NCBI GenBank assembly: GCA_048213135.1
Contig: PS015023.1
Location: 112,314-176,313 of the forward strand
DNA from: Reclinomonas americana ATCC 50394
Lineage: Eukaryota; Jakobida; Jakobea; Jakobida
Length of the DNA stretch: 64,000 nucleotides
Reading direction: 5' to 3'
Every line of letters begins with the position of its first letter. Positions within the stretch are counted from its first letter, which is position 1. Below the pieces are notes generated by a model. The model had not been told where the DNA came from. It made no database searches and saw only the letters and a list, made by a program, of their open reading frames with translations. The position numbers were made by a program, and so were the translations under genes. Of the stretch, positions 50,400 through 60,189 are shown in pieces.

Positions 50400-51095
50400 T
50401 TATTCGTAAACCGTCTGGGCTGAGCGCATCTGTTCCGCGCATCTGGTTCGAGTTTCCTCGATCTCCTCCGCGCACCTGGCTCGAGTTTCCTCGATCTCCT
50501 CCGCACACCCGGTTCGAGTTTCCGCGACCGCCTCCGCGTGGCCCTGCTTGAGTTTCGAAACCTTACCCTTCTGGCGCTGCTTGAGTTCCGCAAGCTCGCT
50601 CTCTCGGCGTTGATGGAGTTCAGCAACCACCTCCGCATGGCGTTGATGCAGGCCTGCAACCTCCTCCGCATGGCGTTGATGCAGGCCCGCAACCTCCTCC
50701 GCATGGCGTTGATGCAGGCCCGCAACCTCCTCCGCACGGCGTTGATGCAGGCCCGAAACCTCCTCCGCATGGTGTTGACTAAGTTGCACGGCCTCTTTTC
50801 GGCACTGCTGGATCTCCTCCTCCAATTTCGCCACTTGCTGCTTGAGATGGTTCAAATACTCCGCGAGATATCCGTCGGTCGAGCTTTGTTGCACGACCGA
50901 CCGCGGATTCTCGTCCAGCGCATGCTGCTGATCACGATCACGAGGAGGAGCGCGACTGACACCGCGAGGCGGCGCCGGTACAGACGACTCGGCCGATGCA
51001 GCCGATGTTGCGCGTGACGCCGCTGGTGTTGTTGACGAGGCTACAGGCGCTGCTGATCGAGAACCAGATCCAGAGCCCCAGTCCCTGCGCCACAT
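50400..51095 (-). CDS. Coiled-coil protein with tandem 11-residue (hendecad) repeats
   Basis: A single-exon ORF of 231 residues from MWRRDWGSGSGSRSAAPVAS (ATG at 51095) to RSAQTVYE (stop 50400). A Ser/Ala/Pro-rich head is followed by a continuous coiled coil starting EYLNHLKQQVAKLEEEIQQ. It continues as successive 11-residue units of the type AEEVAGLHQRH (about 7 copies) and then a second family of the type CAEEIEETRAR (about 4 copies). At DNA level these are 33-bp units, nearly identical in the centre (about 50627-50795 and 50445-50545), showing recent tandem expansion. Hendecads give an almost straight, slightly right-handed coiled coil. The function is not recognisable; a structural or tethering rod is likely. 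Confidence 0.7.
   Translation of the reverse strand: MWRRDWGSGSGSRSAAPVASSTTPAASRATSAASAESSVPAPPRGVSRAPPRDRDQQHALDENPRSVVQQSSTDGYLAEYLNHLKQQVAKLEEEIQQCRKEAVQLSQHHAEEVSGLHQRRAEEVAGLHQRHAEEVAGLHQRHAEEVAGLHQRHAEVVAELHQRRESELAELKQRQKGKVSKLKQGHAEAVAETRTGCAEEIEETRARCAEEIEETRTRCAEQMRSAQTVYE
50445..50795 (-). repeat. Tandem 33-bp coding repeats
   Basis: Two blocks of 33-bp direct repeats, each unit coding 11 residues. The better preserved block (about 50627-50795) has four to five copies differing at only a few positions; the second (about 50445-50545) has three. They lie in frame within the hendecad coiled-coil gene. Confidence 0.9.
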
Positions 51096-51899
51096 TGTGA
51101 ATTCAGTCGTTGCGCAGTGATGAAGAAAGTTTCTGTCATCGAAACGTTTGCTGCGGTTGAGCTGGTGGGCGCACGCTGGTGGGCGGCCGCGGTTTACCGA
51201 TCTTGCCTGCTCCAATCGACCTCGCGGACCACGGACTGTCACACACACAGATTTCTGTGAGGAGGCAGGTGCTGTCTCTCTCTCTCTCACACACACACAC
51301 ATACACACACATACACACACACACACATACACACATTCTCTCTTTCTCATCCACTTGCACTGCGTCACTCACCGCCGTGGACTGCTGCTGCTGCTGCTGC
51401 GCGCACACACACACATACACATACACGCGCACACACACACACAATCTCGAATCGTTAGCAAGTAAAACCCACGACAACAGTCGCAAAGAAGCACACCTAT
51501 CCATTCTTGTCTCTGCAACGGGCGATCAAATCTAATCAAAGTCAAAATCATCCGTTCATCGTCCTTCCAACCGCACCTGATTCAATCCAGATCCGGGTCA
51601 ACTTGTTGCCGGCGCTGGAAGTCAAGGAGAAGAAGCAACACAGAGCAATGTTGCTGCATCACCGTTTCTATGGCCAACAGTTCCGCGTGCTGCGGCGACA
51701 TTGATTTGCAATCAATATCGCGAACTTCGCAAGCGCTGCCGTGTAGTTGCTACCAGGAGAAAGCACACGAGACTCCTCGATGCTCATTCTCTCTCCACAT
51801 GAAACTGTTCTCTCTCCCCGTCGCTGACGTACAAGTCGTCAAACGTCATTCGCGTCCTGCCACACCTCGATCTTCCACTACACCTCACTGCGATCCACC
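51096..51899. promoter_or_regulatory. Divergent intergenic region with CA/TC repeats
   Basis: 804 nt between the starts of the hendecad gene (-) and the aspartic protease gene (+). It holds a TC run (51271-51287), CA-rich tracts at 51287-51337 and 51403-51443, and a CTG run near 51382-51400. Open frames here are short and repeat-derived. It presumably holds promoters and 5' UTRs. Confidence 0.5.
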
Positions 51900-52225
51900 A
51901 TGCATTGCGCGCTGGTGCACCACAAGCACCACCATCACAAACACCACCATCACAAACACCAGCGCCACCATCGCCACTGTAACCGCCACCATTCTCTCAC
52001 ATTATGTGTGCTGTTGGTGTGGGTGACGTGTGTGGCGGCCGCCGCGGAGCACGACTCGGAACACAATCACGGTCTCACCAACGCCAGTCAGTACGATCAG
52101 TCGCGCAGTAGCACGTTTCAGATGTTTGAGGCGAGACCGTTTGAGCTGTCGTACTTGGATGGAACACGATTGGAGGGTGTGTTGCATTCAGAGAGTGACA
52201 CACGCACACACACATGCTGACTCTC

Positions 52226-52279
<54 letters not shown>

Positions 52280-52451
52280 ACCGAAGGAACGGTGTGTTCG
52301 GACATTGTGCGCGTGGGCGATGTGTCTGCGCGACTGCAGCTCGGCTGTGTTATGGAACACGTGGGTGACTTTACCGCAGACGGAATCATGGGTGCGAGCT
52401 CTCTCCCACTGCACACGCACGCACACACACTCGTACCTCACTTCTGACGCA

Positions 52452-52489
<38 letters not shown>

Positions 52490-55400
52490 ATGCGGAAACA
52501 GGCCTCGGGTTCCCTCCTCCGAGCAACACCTTTGGCATCTCGTCGTTTCTGTACTCGGTCACGGTGCCGCCACCGCCCCTCTCGGAGAGTGCGTCGCCGC
52601 TGCCAGAGGACGACGATGTGCCGTTGGTGGATCGCGTGTTCGCTCTGCTGCTGTCGTCCAGTGGTGGCTTTCTGCAGCTCGGCGGCTTCGATCCCATTAC
52701 CATGGCGGGCCCGATGACTACACTGCCGGTGCTGAAGGCTGTTGCGTCGCGGACCCTGCCTCTTCTCCCTCTGGTCTCTCTGTCTCTCTGGTCTCTCTGT
52801 CTCACCTGCGCTCACTTCTCGCAGTGCAACCAACAACTCAGCTGTCACTTCACGTCGTACGCGCTGCCGGTGCAAAGCATCACCTTCCTCGGCTACCCGC
52901 TGCTGGAGACCAACGCCGTGTACTACCCAGCCATTGCCGACTCGGGCACCTCGTGCATGATCCTGCCGGACTCGGTGGGCGGTGCCTACAATCTGCGTCG
53001 CAGTCCCTTCAAGGTGTTTGCCGCGCTGGTTCTGGCCTTTGGCAGCACGCGTATCCTGAACGAGCGGCCGCCACTTAAAATGTGCGTGTGTGTGTGTTGC
53101 AATCGTGGAGACGTTTCTGTGTCTCATCGCGCACCGTGCACATTGCAGCACCATGGGTGGCCGCACGTTCCAGATTCCATTCGACGAGCTGCTCATGGAC
53201 CTCAAACCCGGCCTGCCCAACATCTACGACGGCAAGGAGACGAAATCGTTGTGCGTGAGCAGCAACGAGCACTCGCCGGACGTGTTCATCCTCGGTGATC
53301 CGTTCTACCGCTCGTTCTTGGTGGTGTTGCGTGCCGTGCGTGCCTTGTTGTGGAGCGCCTCTCCTGGCCTCACTCACTCTGTCGACACAGGCACGATCTG
53401 CGCGATGAGACCAAGCCGGTGCTTGGTGTGGCGCACCGCTCTGGTGTGGAACCTCGGCGGCAGCGCGACGGCGCTGGTGCGACGTCAGTTGGTAAGTTGG
53501 TGTGCTTGCTGGAGGTGGTGCCGATGATGGTCGTGTGTTCAGTCGTGTGGTGTGCGTGTACAGTGGGAGCTCGCAATGCGATGGGCCCGCAGCTGCCTGT
53601 GGCGTTTGAGGTCTCTCGAGTGCAACTGGCCTCGATGAATTCGGATGGCTCTCGACCGCGCCGATGGCGGCCAGCGCCGTCGGCCGAGGAGTTTATGCAT
53701 GCGATTGGTGAGGGAGGGAGAGGGAAAGGGAGGGAGGGAGGCAGGGAGGGCGAGGTGGGAGATATGACAAGTCAGAAGTGAGCTTCGTCTCTGCAGTATC
53801 GAAAGCTGTCTTCTGTGCCGAAACAGGGGTTGTCTGCGCTGGTTCCGCTTGCGGTTGAGTTGGTAGCTGGCATAATGGCAGCTCTCTTGAGAAAGCTCTC
53901 TTCCTGTCACATCACACGGAAAGGCGTTTTGCGTGAGAGTGTGGCAACTGGCACAGTGGCGTCTATCTTGGGAAAGCTCTCTTCTGTGCCGCATGCCGCA
54001 GAAATGGGGGTTATCTGCGCTGATTCCACTTGCGGTTGAGTGGCGACCGGCGCAGTGCTCTCTTCTGTGTCACAGCACTTGGAAATGGGTTCTTGTTGCG
54101 GGTTCTGCGTTTGTGTGATGCCAGCTTTGTTGATGTAGAGCGTCATGTAGAAAAGGAGTGTGCGTGTGGTTGCTTCGTGAGTTTGTGGCAACTGTCTCCA
54201 CGGCAGCTGTGTCGGGGCGATCTCTTATGACACAACACGCGGAATTGGGTTCTCCAAAGTACCCATTTTCTGTTCTGTGTCTCACCCAGCACTTGTGTCC
54301 TTTTCTCGTTCATCTTCTCCCCCTCAGCTCTCTCCTCTTCTCCCCCTCAGCTCTCTCCTCGTTTCTCATCCACCAAATTGCCGTGCAGATCGACTGGAGA
54401 GCGGCGGTCGCACTCGCAGTGCACCATCATCGCCTGCGCCCTCATCCACGGTCGTGGACGGCGCACGACACATGTTGCGCCTCCTGGAGACTGAAGCTTC
54501 AACGTCACCTGCCGGTGACGTGCAGTGGGCGGAACTTCACCGCGCTCTGCACACGGCGCTGCGCAACTGGGATGCCTCACCACTGGCCGCCGACACGAGT
54601 GCCATGTTTCACAACACCTCCACCGTGCGCCTCGACACACTCCAGGACGTGTTGTGCGTAGCTTGTCACCGCACGGCCATGGCATGGCCCCCTCTTCTGC
54701 TCACGCGTATGTCGCGCAGGTATACGGTCCCAGTGTACATCGGCACACCACCGCAGGAGCTGCATTTGGTGATCGACACAGGCAGCTCTGCAATGGCCTT
54801 CTTTGTGGTGCCTCCGGGCTACTGGATGCGCATCCTTGTCGGCTCCATGTTGCGTCATCGTACGCGTGCGCGCACACACACGCTTGCTTACCTTTGTGCA
54901 CTCACCGCTCCGTGTCAGAGTCCTCTGTGTCGTCGTCTCCCTGGTGGCCATGCTGGCCGTGACATGGCGTCGCCGCAGTCGCCGCCCTGCCGCCAAATCA
55001 CCGCCGACGTCGCCGCGCCTGCGACATCAACATCATCACCATCACCACCACCACAGCCACCATCACCATCACGGCCACCACCTGCGTGGCTCGCAACACC
55101 GCCACGAGTGGCATTCGTTCGACTCGGCGGAGGAGAGTGACATGGAGCTGGGCATGCAGGCGCTCATGGACAAGCACAGACTGCGCGAGATGGACGTGTT
55201 GGCCGACGTAGTGGCCGTGCGGACCGGTGACAGCACCGGCCTGCCGCTGGCCACCCTTGCCAGCAACGGCACAGCATTGAGCACAGCTGTAGCAGGAACA
55301 GCGACCTCGGCAGCAGCAGCAGCAGCAGGAGCGACCTCGACACTCAGTGTCGACAGCATCGTCGCAGGCACCGACGTGCATGTGGACGGCGATCGAGGAG

Positions 55401-55519
55401 GCGACGGCAGCAGCGGTGTTGATCATGCGCACAGTGTCGATGACGACGACGATGATGACGATGATGCTCTGGGCGAGTTCTCATCGTTCCTAGTGGCCTC
55501 GGCCACCTCGCCGAGATGA
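51900..55519 (+). CDS. Pepsin-like aspartic protease with reversed order of catalytic motifs, membrane-anchored
   Basis: ATG at 51900 has a strong context (ccaccatg). The first ~30 residues are His-rich, then a signal anchor (SLTLCVLLVWVTCVAAAA). Next come segments that normally follow the first catalytic Asp (SRSSTFQMFEARPFELSYLD, TVCSDIVRVGDVSARLQLGC). The second catalytic motif is YPAIADSGTSCMILP (about 52930) and the domain end is FILGDPFYRSFLVVHDLRDE (about 53285-53410). After a linker and a ~685-nt intron, the exons encode a Ser/Pro-rich region. Then comes the usual N-terminal protease element YTVPVYIGTPPQELHLVIDT with GSS (about 54720-54790), directly followed by a transmembrane helix (MRILVGSIVLCVVVSLVAML) and a cytosolic His/Ala/Asp-rich tail. 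Phases agree at all junctions, including GTTGCG donors at 52741, 53326 and 54849. It could instead be two genes split near 53781-54390, or a misassembly. Confidence 0.75.
52222..52276 (+). repeat. (TC)n microsatellite in an intron
   Basis: A TC dinucleotide tract in the first intron of the aspartic protease gene, forming its polypyrimidine stretch. A shorter one lies at 52454-52480 in the next intron. Confidence 0.9.
53705..54389 (+). repeat. Long intron with imperfect repeats
   Basis: This 685-nt intron of the aspartic protease gene (phase 1, gtgagg...gtgcag) contains a G-rich start and three or four degenerate copies of a unit. Recurring pieces are agctctcttctgtg and cgcttgcggttgag or cacttgcggttgag (near 53800, 53890, 53975, 54020 and 54055). 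Confidence 0.6.
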
Positions 55520-55581
55520 TGATGATGTAAAAAACACTTGTTTACGAAAGTCCTGATGCACAGTTGTCTTCTTGCATCGTC

Positions 55582-56740
55582 ATGTCGGTGAGCAGTCGGT
55601 GTGCATCCCCTCTCTCACACTCCACGCCTTCTCCCTCACTCACCACTCACCACAGCGACAAGCGCAAGTGGGTGATCGCGTGCAGCTTGAAGGCAATCTG
55701 ATTGGCACAGTGAGATATCGCGGTCCAGTGCCCGATCAGCGTGGCGAGTGGATCGGTGTCGAGCTTGACACGAAGAGTGGTGAGCCACTGTGTGTGTCAC
55801 TCTCTCCCACACACACATGCTCTCTTCTCACGCACGATATGGTGATGATGGTGATGATGATGTGTCATCAGATCGGCATCGTGCGGTGGGGAGTTTCGGA
55901 GGCCGTCACTTTTTCGACTGCACGAATGGCCGGAACGCTGCCTGGGCGCCTGTGGAACGGGCGCAAGTGATCTCTGGCGAATCCTCTTCATCCTCCTCTT
56001 CGTCATCCTCCTCCTCTTCTTCTTCCGTGCGCCAAGCCAGTGGAGGCAGCGGCAGCGGCGATCGGTGGACAACTACGAGTCGCGAAGCCTTTCGAGGAAC
56101 GCAGCTGCCGGAGCACATGACACTGGAGGAGGCACTGGCACGCATCGCGGACATGGAGCGGAAGAGTCGGGAGGAGGTAGGCAAGGCCTCGGAGCGGCAA
56201 CTGAGCAGTATGAACTCGGCGGCGGCGAGGGCGCGGTTGTTTGAGATTCACGAGAAACGCCTGCAACGACGCGTGCACGACTGGGGCTTGGTGATCAATC
56301 CGCGCACGGATGCGACAGGCAACTGCCAGTTCGATGCCATTGCCGATCAGTTGACGAGACGAGCCGGTCGGCGCACCGATATGCATCGGGTGCGACGCGA
56401 GGTCATCGAGTGGATGCACGACAACCCGGACTTTGAGATTGGTCCCGGCCAGCGTCTGCGTCACGTGTTTGGTGTGTACGAGGCCGAGTTTCGTACGCTG
56501 GAGGCGTATCTCGCAGCCAAGGCACGCGAAGGCACCTGGGGCGACTACTGGACGTTGGTGGCGGCCACGCAGTGCTTTGCTGTACGCATCTGCGTGTTCT
56601 CCTCGACCGAGGACGCCAGTGGCGATGTGCAGCAGCTTATGTTTGGCCCGGAGGACTCGCCAGTCGTCCTCATGCTCGGGCACATTCTGGAGTTTCACTA
56701 CGTCTCGCTGCTGGACAGCGACGACAGCGAATTTGATTGA
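55582..56740 (+). CDS. CAP-Gly and OTU-domain fusion protein, predicted microtubule-linked deubiquitinase
   Basis: Exons are 55582-55587 (only ATG TCG), about 55656-55781, then from about 55872 to 56740; phases agree. The CAP-Gly domain reads RQAQVGDRVQLEGNLIGTVR and YRGPVPDQRGEWIGVELDTK, then GGRHFFDCTNGRNAAWAPVE. The usual GKNDG groove motif is replaced (SDRHRAVGSFGG), so tubulin-tail (EEY) binding may be altered. A Ser run and a helical region (MTLEEALARIADMERKSREE) follow. The OTU cysteine-protease domain comes next: WGLVINPRTDATGNCQFDAI with the catalytic Asp and Cys, REVIEWMHDNPDFEIG, WGDYWTLVAATQCFAVRICV, and the catalytic His in ILEFHYVSLL. The predicted product is a ubiquitin isopeptidase of about 320 residues. 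CYLD in animals pairs CAP-Gly with a USP protease; here the protease is OTU. Confidence 0.87.
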
Positions 56741-57247
56741 AGGAAGGCAGACTTGCAAATTTTTCGTCGCAAATTCACTTCTCACTCTCGCTCTGCTGGT
56801 GCGGCTACACAGGTGGCCGCCTATCTCACTGCAATCCTACTCTGTCTTGCAAATCTTAACTGCTAACACTGAAACAAATAACAAAGGCAACACATCATAA
56901 AACAAATGCAACACAATACACACACACTGTACAAAAGCATATACAACAACCAGATCTGGTGTGGTCTCTCCCGGCGTGGACATATTGCGCCTCTTGGGCA
57001 GTCATCACACGCCGGTCGACGCGATCGCCGCCGAGTGCTCCTGTGCCGGCATGGGTCACCGAAAGCACTCGGCAACGACGCGATCATGCGATCCGCGGCG
57101 AAACACATACTCGCCGACCTCTCGCACACACACGCACCACACGCAGTCACGCACACATATACACACACACCAACGCCCACTTAAACAATATCGAATAGCA
57201 GCCTCCCGTCACCCACTGCCCGCCGGCACCCAAGCGGTGAACATTTC
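56741..57247. other. Convergent intergenic region
   Basis: 507 nt between the 3' ends of the CAP-Gly-OTU gene (+) and a putative transcription factor gene (-). It is AT-richer near 56850-56960 with several aataaa-like stretches suitable for polyadenylation on both strands, then CA-rich near 57125-57175. No ORF is supported. Confidence 0.5.
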
Positions 57248-59955
57248 CTACGCTCCGCTGCCGACCGGCATGGCCTTGTAGAGGTTGGGCTCGGTGGGCA
57301 CGGAGACGGTGGTGTACACGAATCCACCGGCCTGCCACCGTTGCGGCGACTGCAGCATCTCGTACACGAGTGCCTCGTCGCCGAGTCGTTCGTGGCCGGT
57401 AAAGTGGCCGGCGGCGTTGGCCGTCCGTCTGTCGTAGACGCCGTTCGACTTGCGAGAGCCGTGCACGAACTCGGGCGTGTTGATGCGGATCTCCTGGTCG
57501 AGTGACTCGGACCAGAGCGTCATCTGGAAGTGGAACCGCGGCGCGTAGACCAGCTTGCGGGAGTAGCCCTGCGAGGCGGCGCGCTTCTTCGGGCCGTCCT
57601 TCTTGCACTTGAGCTGGTAGTGCATCTCAATGACAACGTAGTCGTCGTAGGGGTCGCTCGGGTTCTGCTGATCGACCGTCGCCGACACGGCCGTCTTGAT
57701 GAACTGCACGTCGGGGTGCACGTACTGGCCGGTGCTCGGTATCAGCTCCAGGAACTCCTGGCCGTTGTGCGAGAACAGATCAAAGTCCGCGTCCCAGTGC
57801 ACGAATCGTGCATTCGGAACGTGGAACACGAAGCGGTAGCGCAGCTTGGCATTGTCTAGAATACGAGAGAGAGGAGTGAGCGATCGATCAAGGGTATGGG
57901 GAAATGTAGACCGTCAGCAACAGAAAACACACTCACCAGGGCCCAGGACGTCGGGGAATCCCGGCAGCCACGCTCCCCTCTGTGTGCTCTCGAGCACGGC
58001 AAAGCGGAGCTTGTGCGGCTGCAGCGACAGGCGCACCTCTTCCACCAGCTGCGGCGACGGCGCGCTGGAATTGCGCGAGCGGAACGAAGGCCGGTAGGGC
58101 GAGCGATGCAGGCGTTCACGGCCGCTAGTCGGGTCCACACGGAAAATCTCCGGCAGATTCCCAGACAAGGGCTCCAGCTTCACACCGCCCGTCGCGGACA
58201 ATGTCGGCAGCGCCGGCAGACAGAGTGCCGGCAACGCCTGGCTGTAGCTGTACGCCAACTCGCGGCGCTTGGGCGGTGTTGGCATGGCGAGCGGCGCCAA
58301 TCGCGGTGACGCGCATGGCGACGGAGAGGCAGAGCGTCGGTCGGCCGCTGTCATCGCAGACATGACGGGCGAGGGCGCCACGGAGCGCGGATCGTAGGTG
58401 CTCGATCCGTAGCTGGAGCTGTGGCCGGACATTTCCGAGTCCACTGGCGACGGTGCCGGCATCCATGACGTCGGCGACGGCGCTCCCATCGGGTCCTGCA
58501 CCGGTGTAGGAGTGGATGGCGGGGGTGCCGGCACAAACATGACCTCCGAGCCGTTACGCGACTGCGTCCAGCCGTACTGCTGTTGTGGAGAAGTGATGGA
58601 GTGAGTGAGTGAGGGAATCTTTTCTTCGTGTCAGCACACACACACTAACCTGCATGCCCGCGCCGGGGACGTCGAGCGGCAGAGTTGAGTTGGAGGCGTA
58701 GGCGGTGGGTGGCGCTGCGCCAAACCCGCGCTGCGCACCACCGTATCCACAGTACGCCGACGAGGCAGAAACTCCGAAACTGAACGGCATCGGCTGCGGC
58801 ATCGCCTGCACCGACATGCCTCCATAGCTCATCTGGTGCACCATCATTGACGGTGGCGGAGGCGGCGGCGGTGGTGTCGCCGGAACGGTCGACTGTCCGT
58901 AGCCGCCAAAGCTTGACGACACAAGTGACGACGATGAACCACCAAACGGGTTGACCAGGCCACATGACGCCGACGGCGACATGAGAATGTCATTGGCCAC
59001 ACCAAACATCTGTGCAAAGACGACAGATCAGCAATGGGAGCGGGGGAAGACAGCAAAGAGGAAAAGCAGTGGAGTGTGTTTTTGATTGGGAGACTGAGGG
59101 AAAGATGGAAAGGAATCAGCGTGTGCGTCACAAAGGGGATCAACACGAAAAAAGCAAACAATCAGTCGCGCGTTACAGTGAGACAGAGAGAGAGAGGCAT
59201 TGTGGCAAGGTGAGAGTGGCCCGAGCTGTCGGAGTCAGGAGGAACCACACTTCCGATACCCGTTACATAAAAAAAGGGCGCGCGCGTAAAGAGGAATCCA
59301 CGACGTACATGATCCCAACGAGAGAGAGAGAGAGAGAGGGAGAGACAGAGGGTGGGTGGGGGAGAGGGAGTGAGTGAGTGAGAGAGAAAGGAGAAGAAGA
59401 CGCGCGCGAAAAATCATTGCCAAAAACACCCGTGTGGCGTGAGAGAGCGAGCGAGTGAGCGAGGTACAAGAGGAGAGCGCACACGAGAGAGATCCACGGA
59501 GAGAGCGCAAAGAGAGCGGGTGAGAGACAAAGAGAGAGAGAGAGAACAAAAAACGGGACACGGGAGAATAAACATAGAACACACACGCGCGCCAAAAAAA
59601 CACGGAACAGCCGAGCCCGAGAGACACACAAACAGACGAGAGAGCGTGTGAGAGACAGAGACAGAGAGCGAGTGGAGAAAACACGGCAAACAATAAATAA
59701 ACACACACGTGTAACACCCACACACAGAGACACACAGAGACACAGTACCTGGAGCGAGTCTGACGAGGCCATTGTCACATGCTGCTGCTGCTGCTGCTGC
59801 GCGCCTGCTCCATTACAAAACGCCGAGGCCGAGAACGGCGGCTGTTGCTGATTGTGTTGTTGCGCAAAGGGATTGTAGTGTGCGGCGGAGGTCGCCGAGG
59901 TCGGAGTGACGCACGAGGGCGACTCCGCCCACAAACTCATCTCTACGTCGTCCAT
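57248..59955 (-). CDS. Putative transcription factor paralogue A with an unrecognised conserved C-terminal domain
   Basis: The start is MDDVEMSLWAESPSCVTPTS (ATG at 59955), then Gln-rich sequence to SSDSLQ. A ~740-nt intron (59010-59748) follows, then MFGVANDILMSPSASCGL and Gly/Ser/Pro-rich sequence, QYGWTQSRNGSEVMFVPAPP, a long Ser/Pro region, and LPEIFRVDPTSG. The conserved block starts VEEVRLSLQPHKLRFAVLE and ST-RGAWLPGFPDVLGPG, then crosses an intron into DNAKLRYRFVFHVPNARFVH. It continues FLELIPSTGQYVHPDVQFIK, IEMHYQLKCKKDGPKKRAAS, RKLVYAPRFHFQMTLWSESL and EFVHGSRKSNGVYDRR, ending KAMPVGSGA (57248). A beta-rich domain with a basic KCKKDGPKKR loop after disordered, activation-like N-termini suggests a DNA-binding regulator. 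I cannot match it to p53, Rel, Runt, T-box, STAT, CSL, CP2 or Ndt80. Upstream exons at 60200-60856 may add to its 5' end. Confidence 0.75.
59130..59745 (+). repeat. GA/CA-rich intron of paralogue A
   Basis: The intron between 59010 and 59748 is mostly purine-rich GA repeats on the + strand (for example 59318-59345 and 59380-59560), with CA tracts near 59700-59740. It is the longest intron recognised in the window. Confidence 0.85.
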
Positions 59956-60189
59956 GCTGGCTGAGGCGCAAAAGATCACTGTTGTCGTCGCGCGTGAGGA
60001 GACAAAGAGAAAAAAACACACAAAATGGAAATGCTCAATCAACCTTCGGGTTGGTGGTGTTGTTGTCTTGTTGAGTTGTTGTATGGCGGATAGTTCGCGG
60101 GTGGCATTGCGTGTATGTGTGTGTCTGTGCGTTCGTGTCAGCGTGAGAAGGAGGTGATGAAGAGGAACTGCGGTTGAGGTTGAGCTGAT

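Noticed and set aside
50627-50795. Evenly spaced ~33-bp repeats resembling a small CRISPR array
   Set aside because: The repeats are directly adjacent without unique spacers, lie in frame in a coiled-coil gene of a eukaryote, and encode hendecads.
53350-53781. Alternative ending of the aspartic protease at 53781 by reading through the exon
   Set aside because: Kept only as an alternative. The readthrough is G-rich intron-like sequence (Gly/Arg/Glu repeat peptide), and the downstream exon joins in the correct phase.
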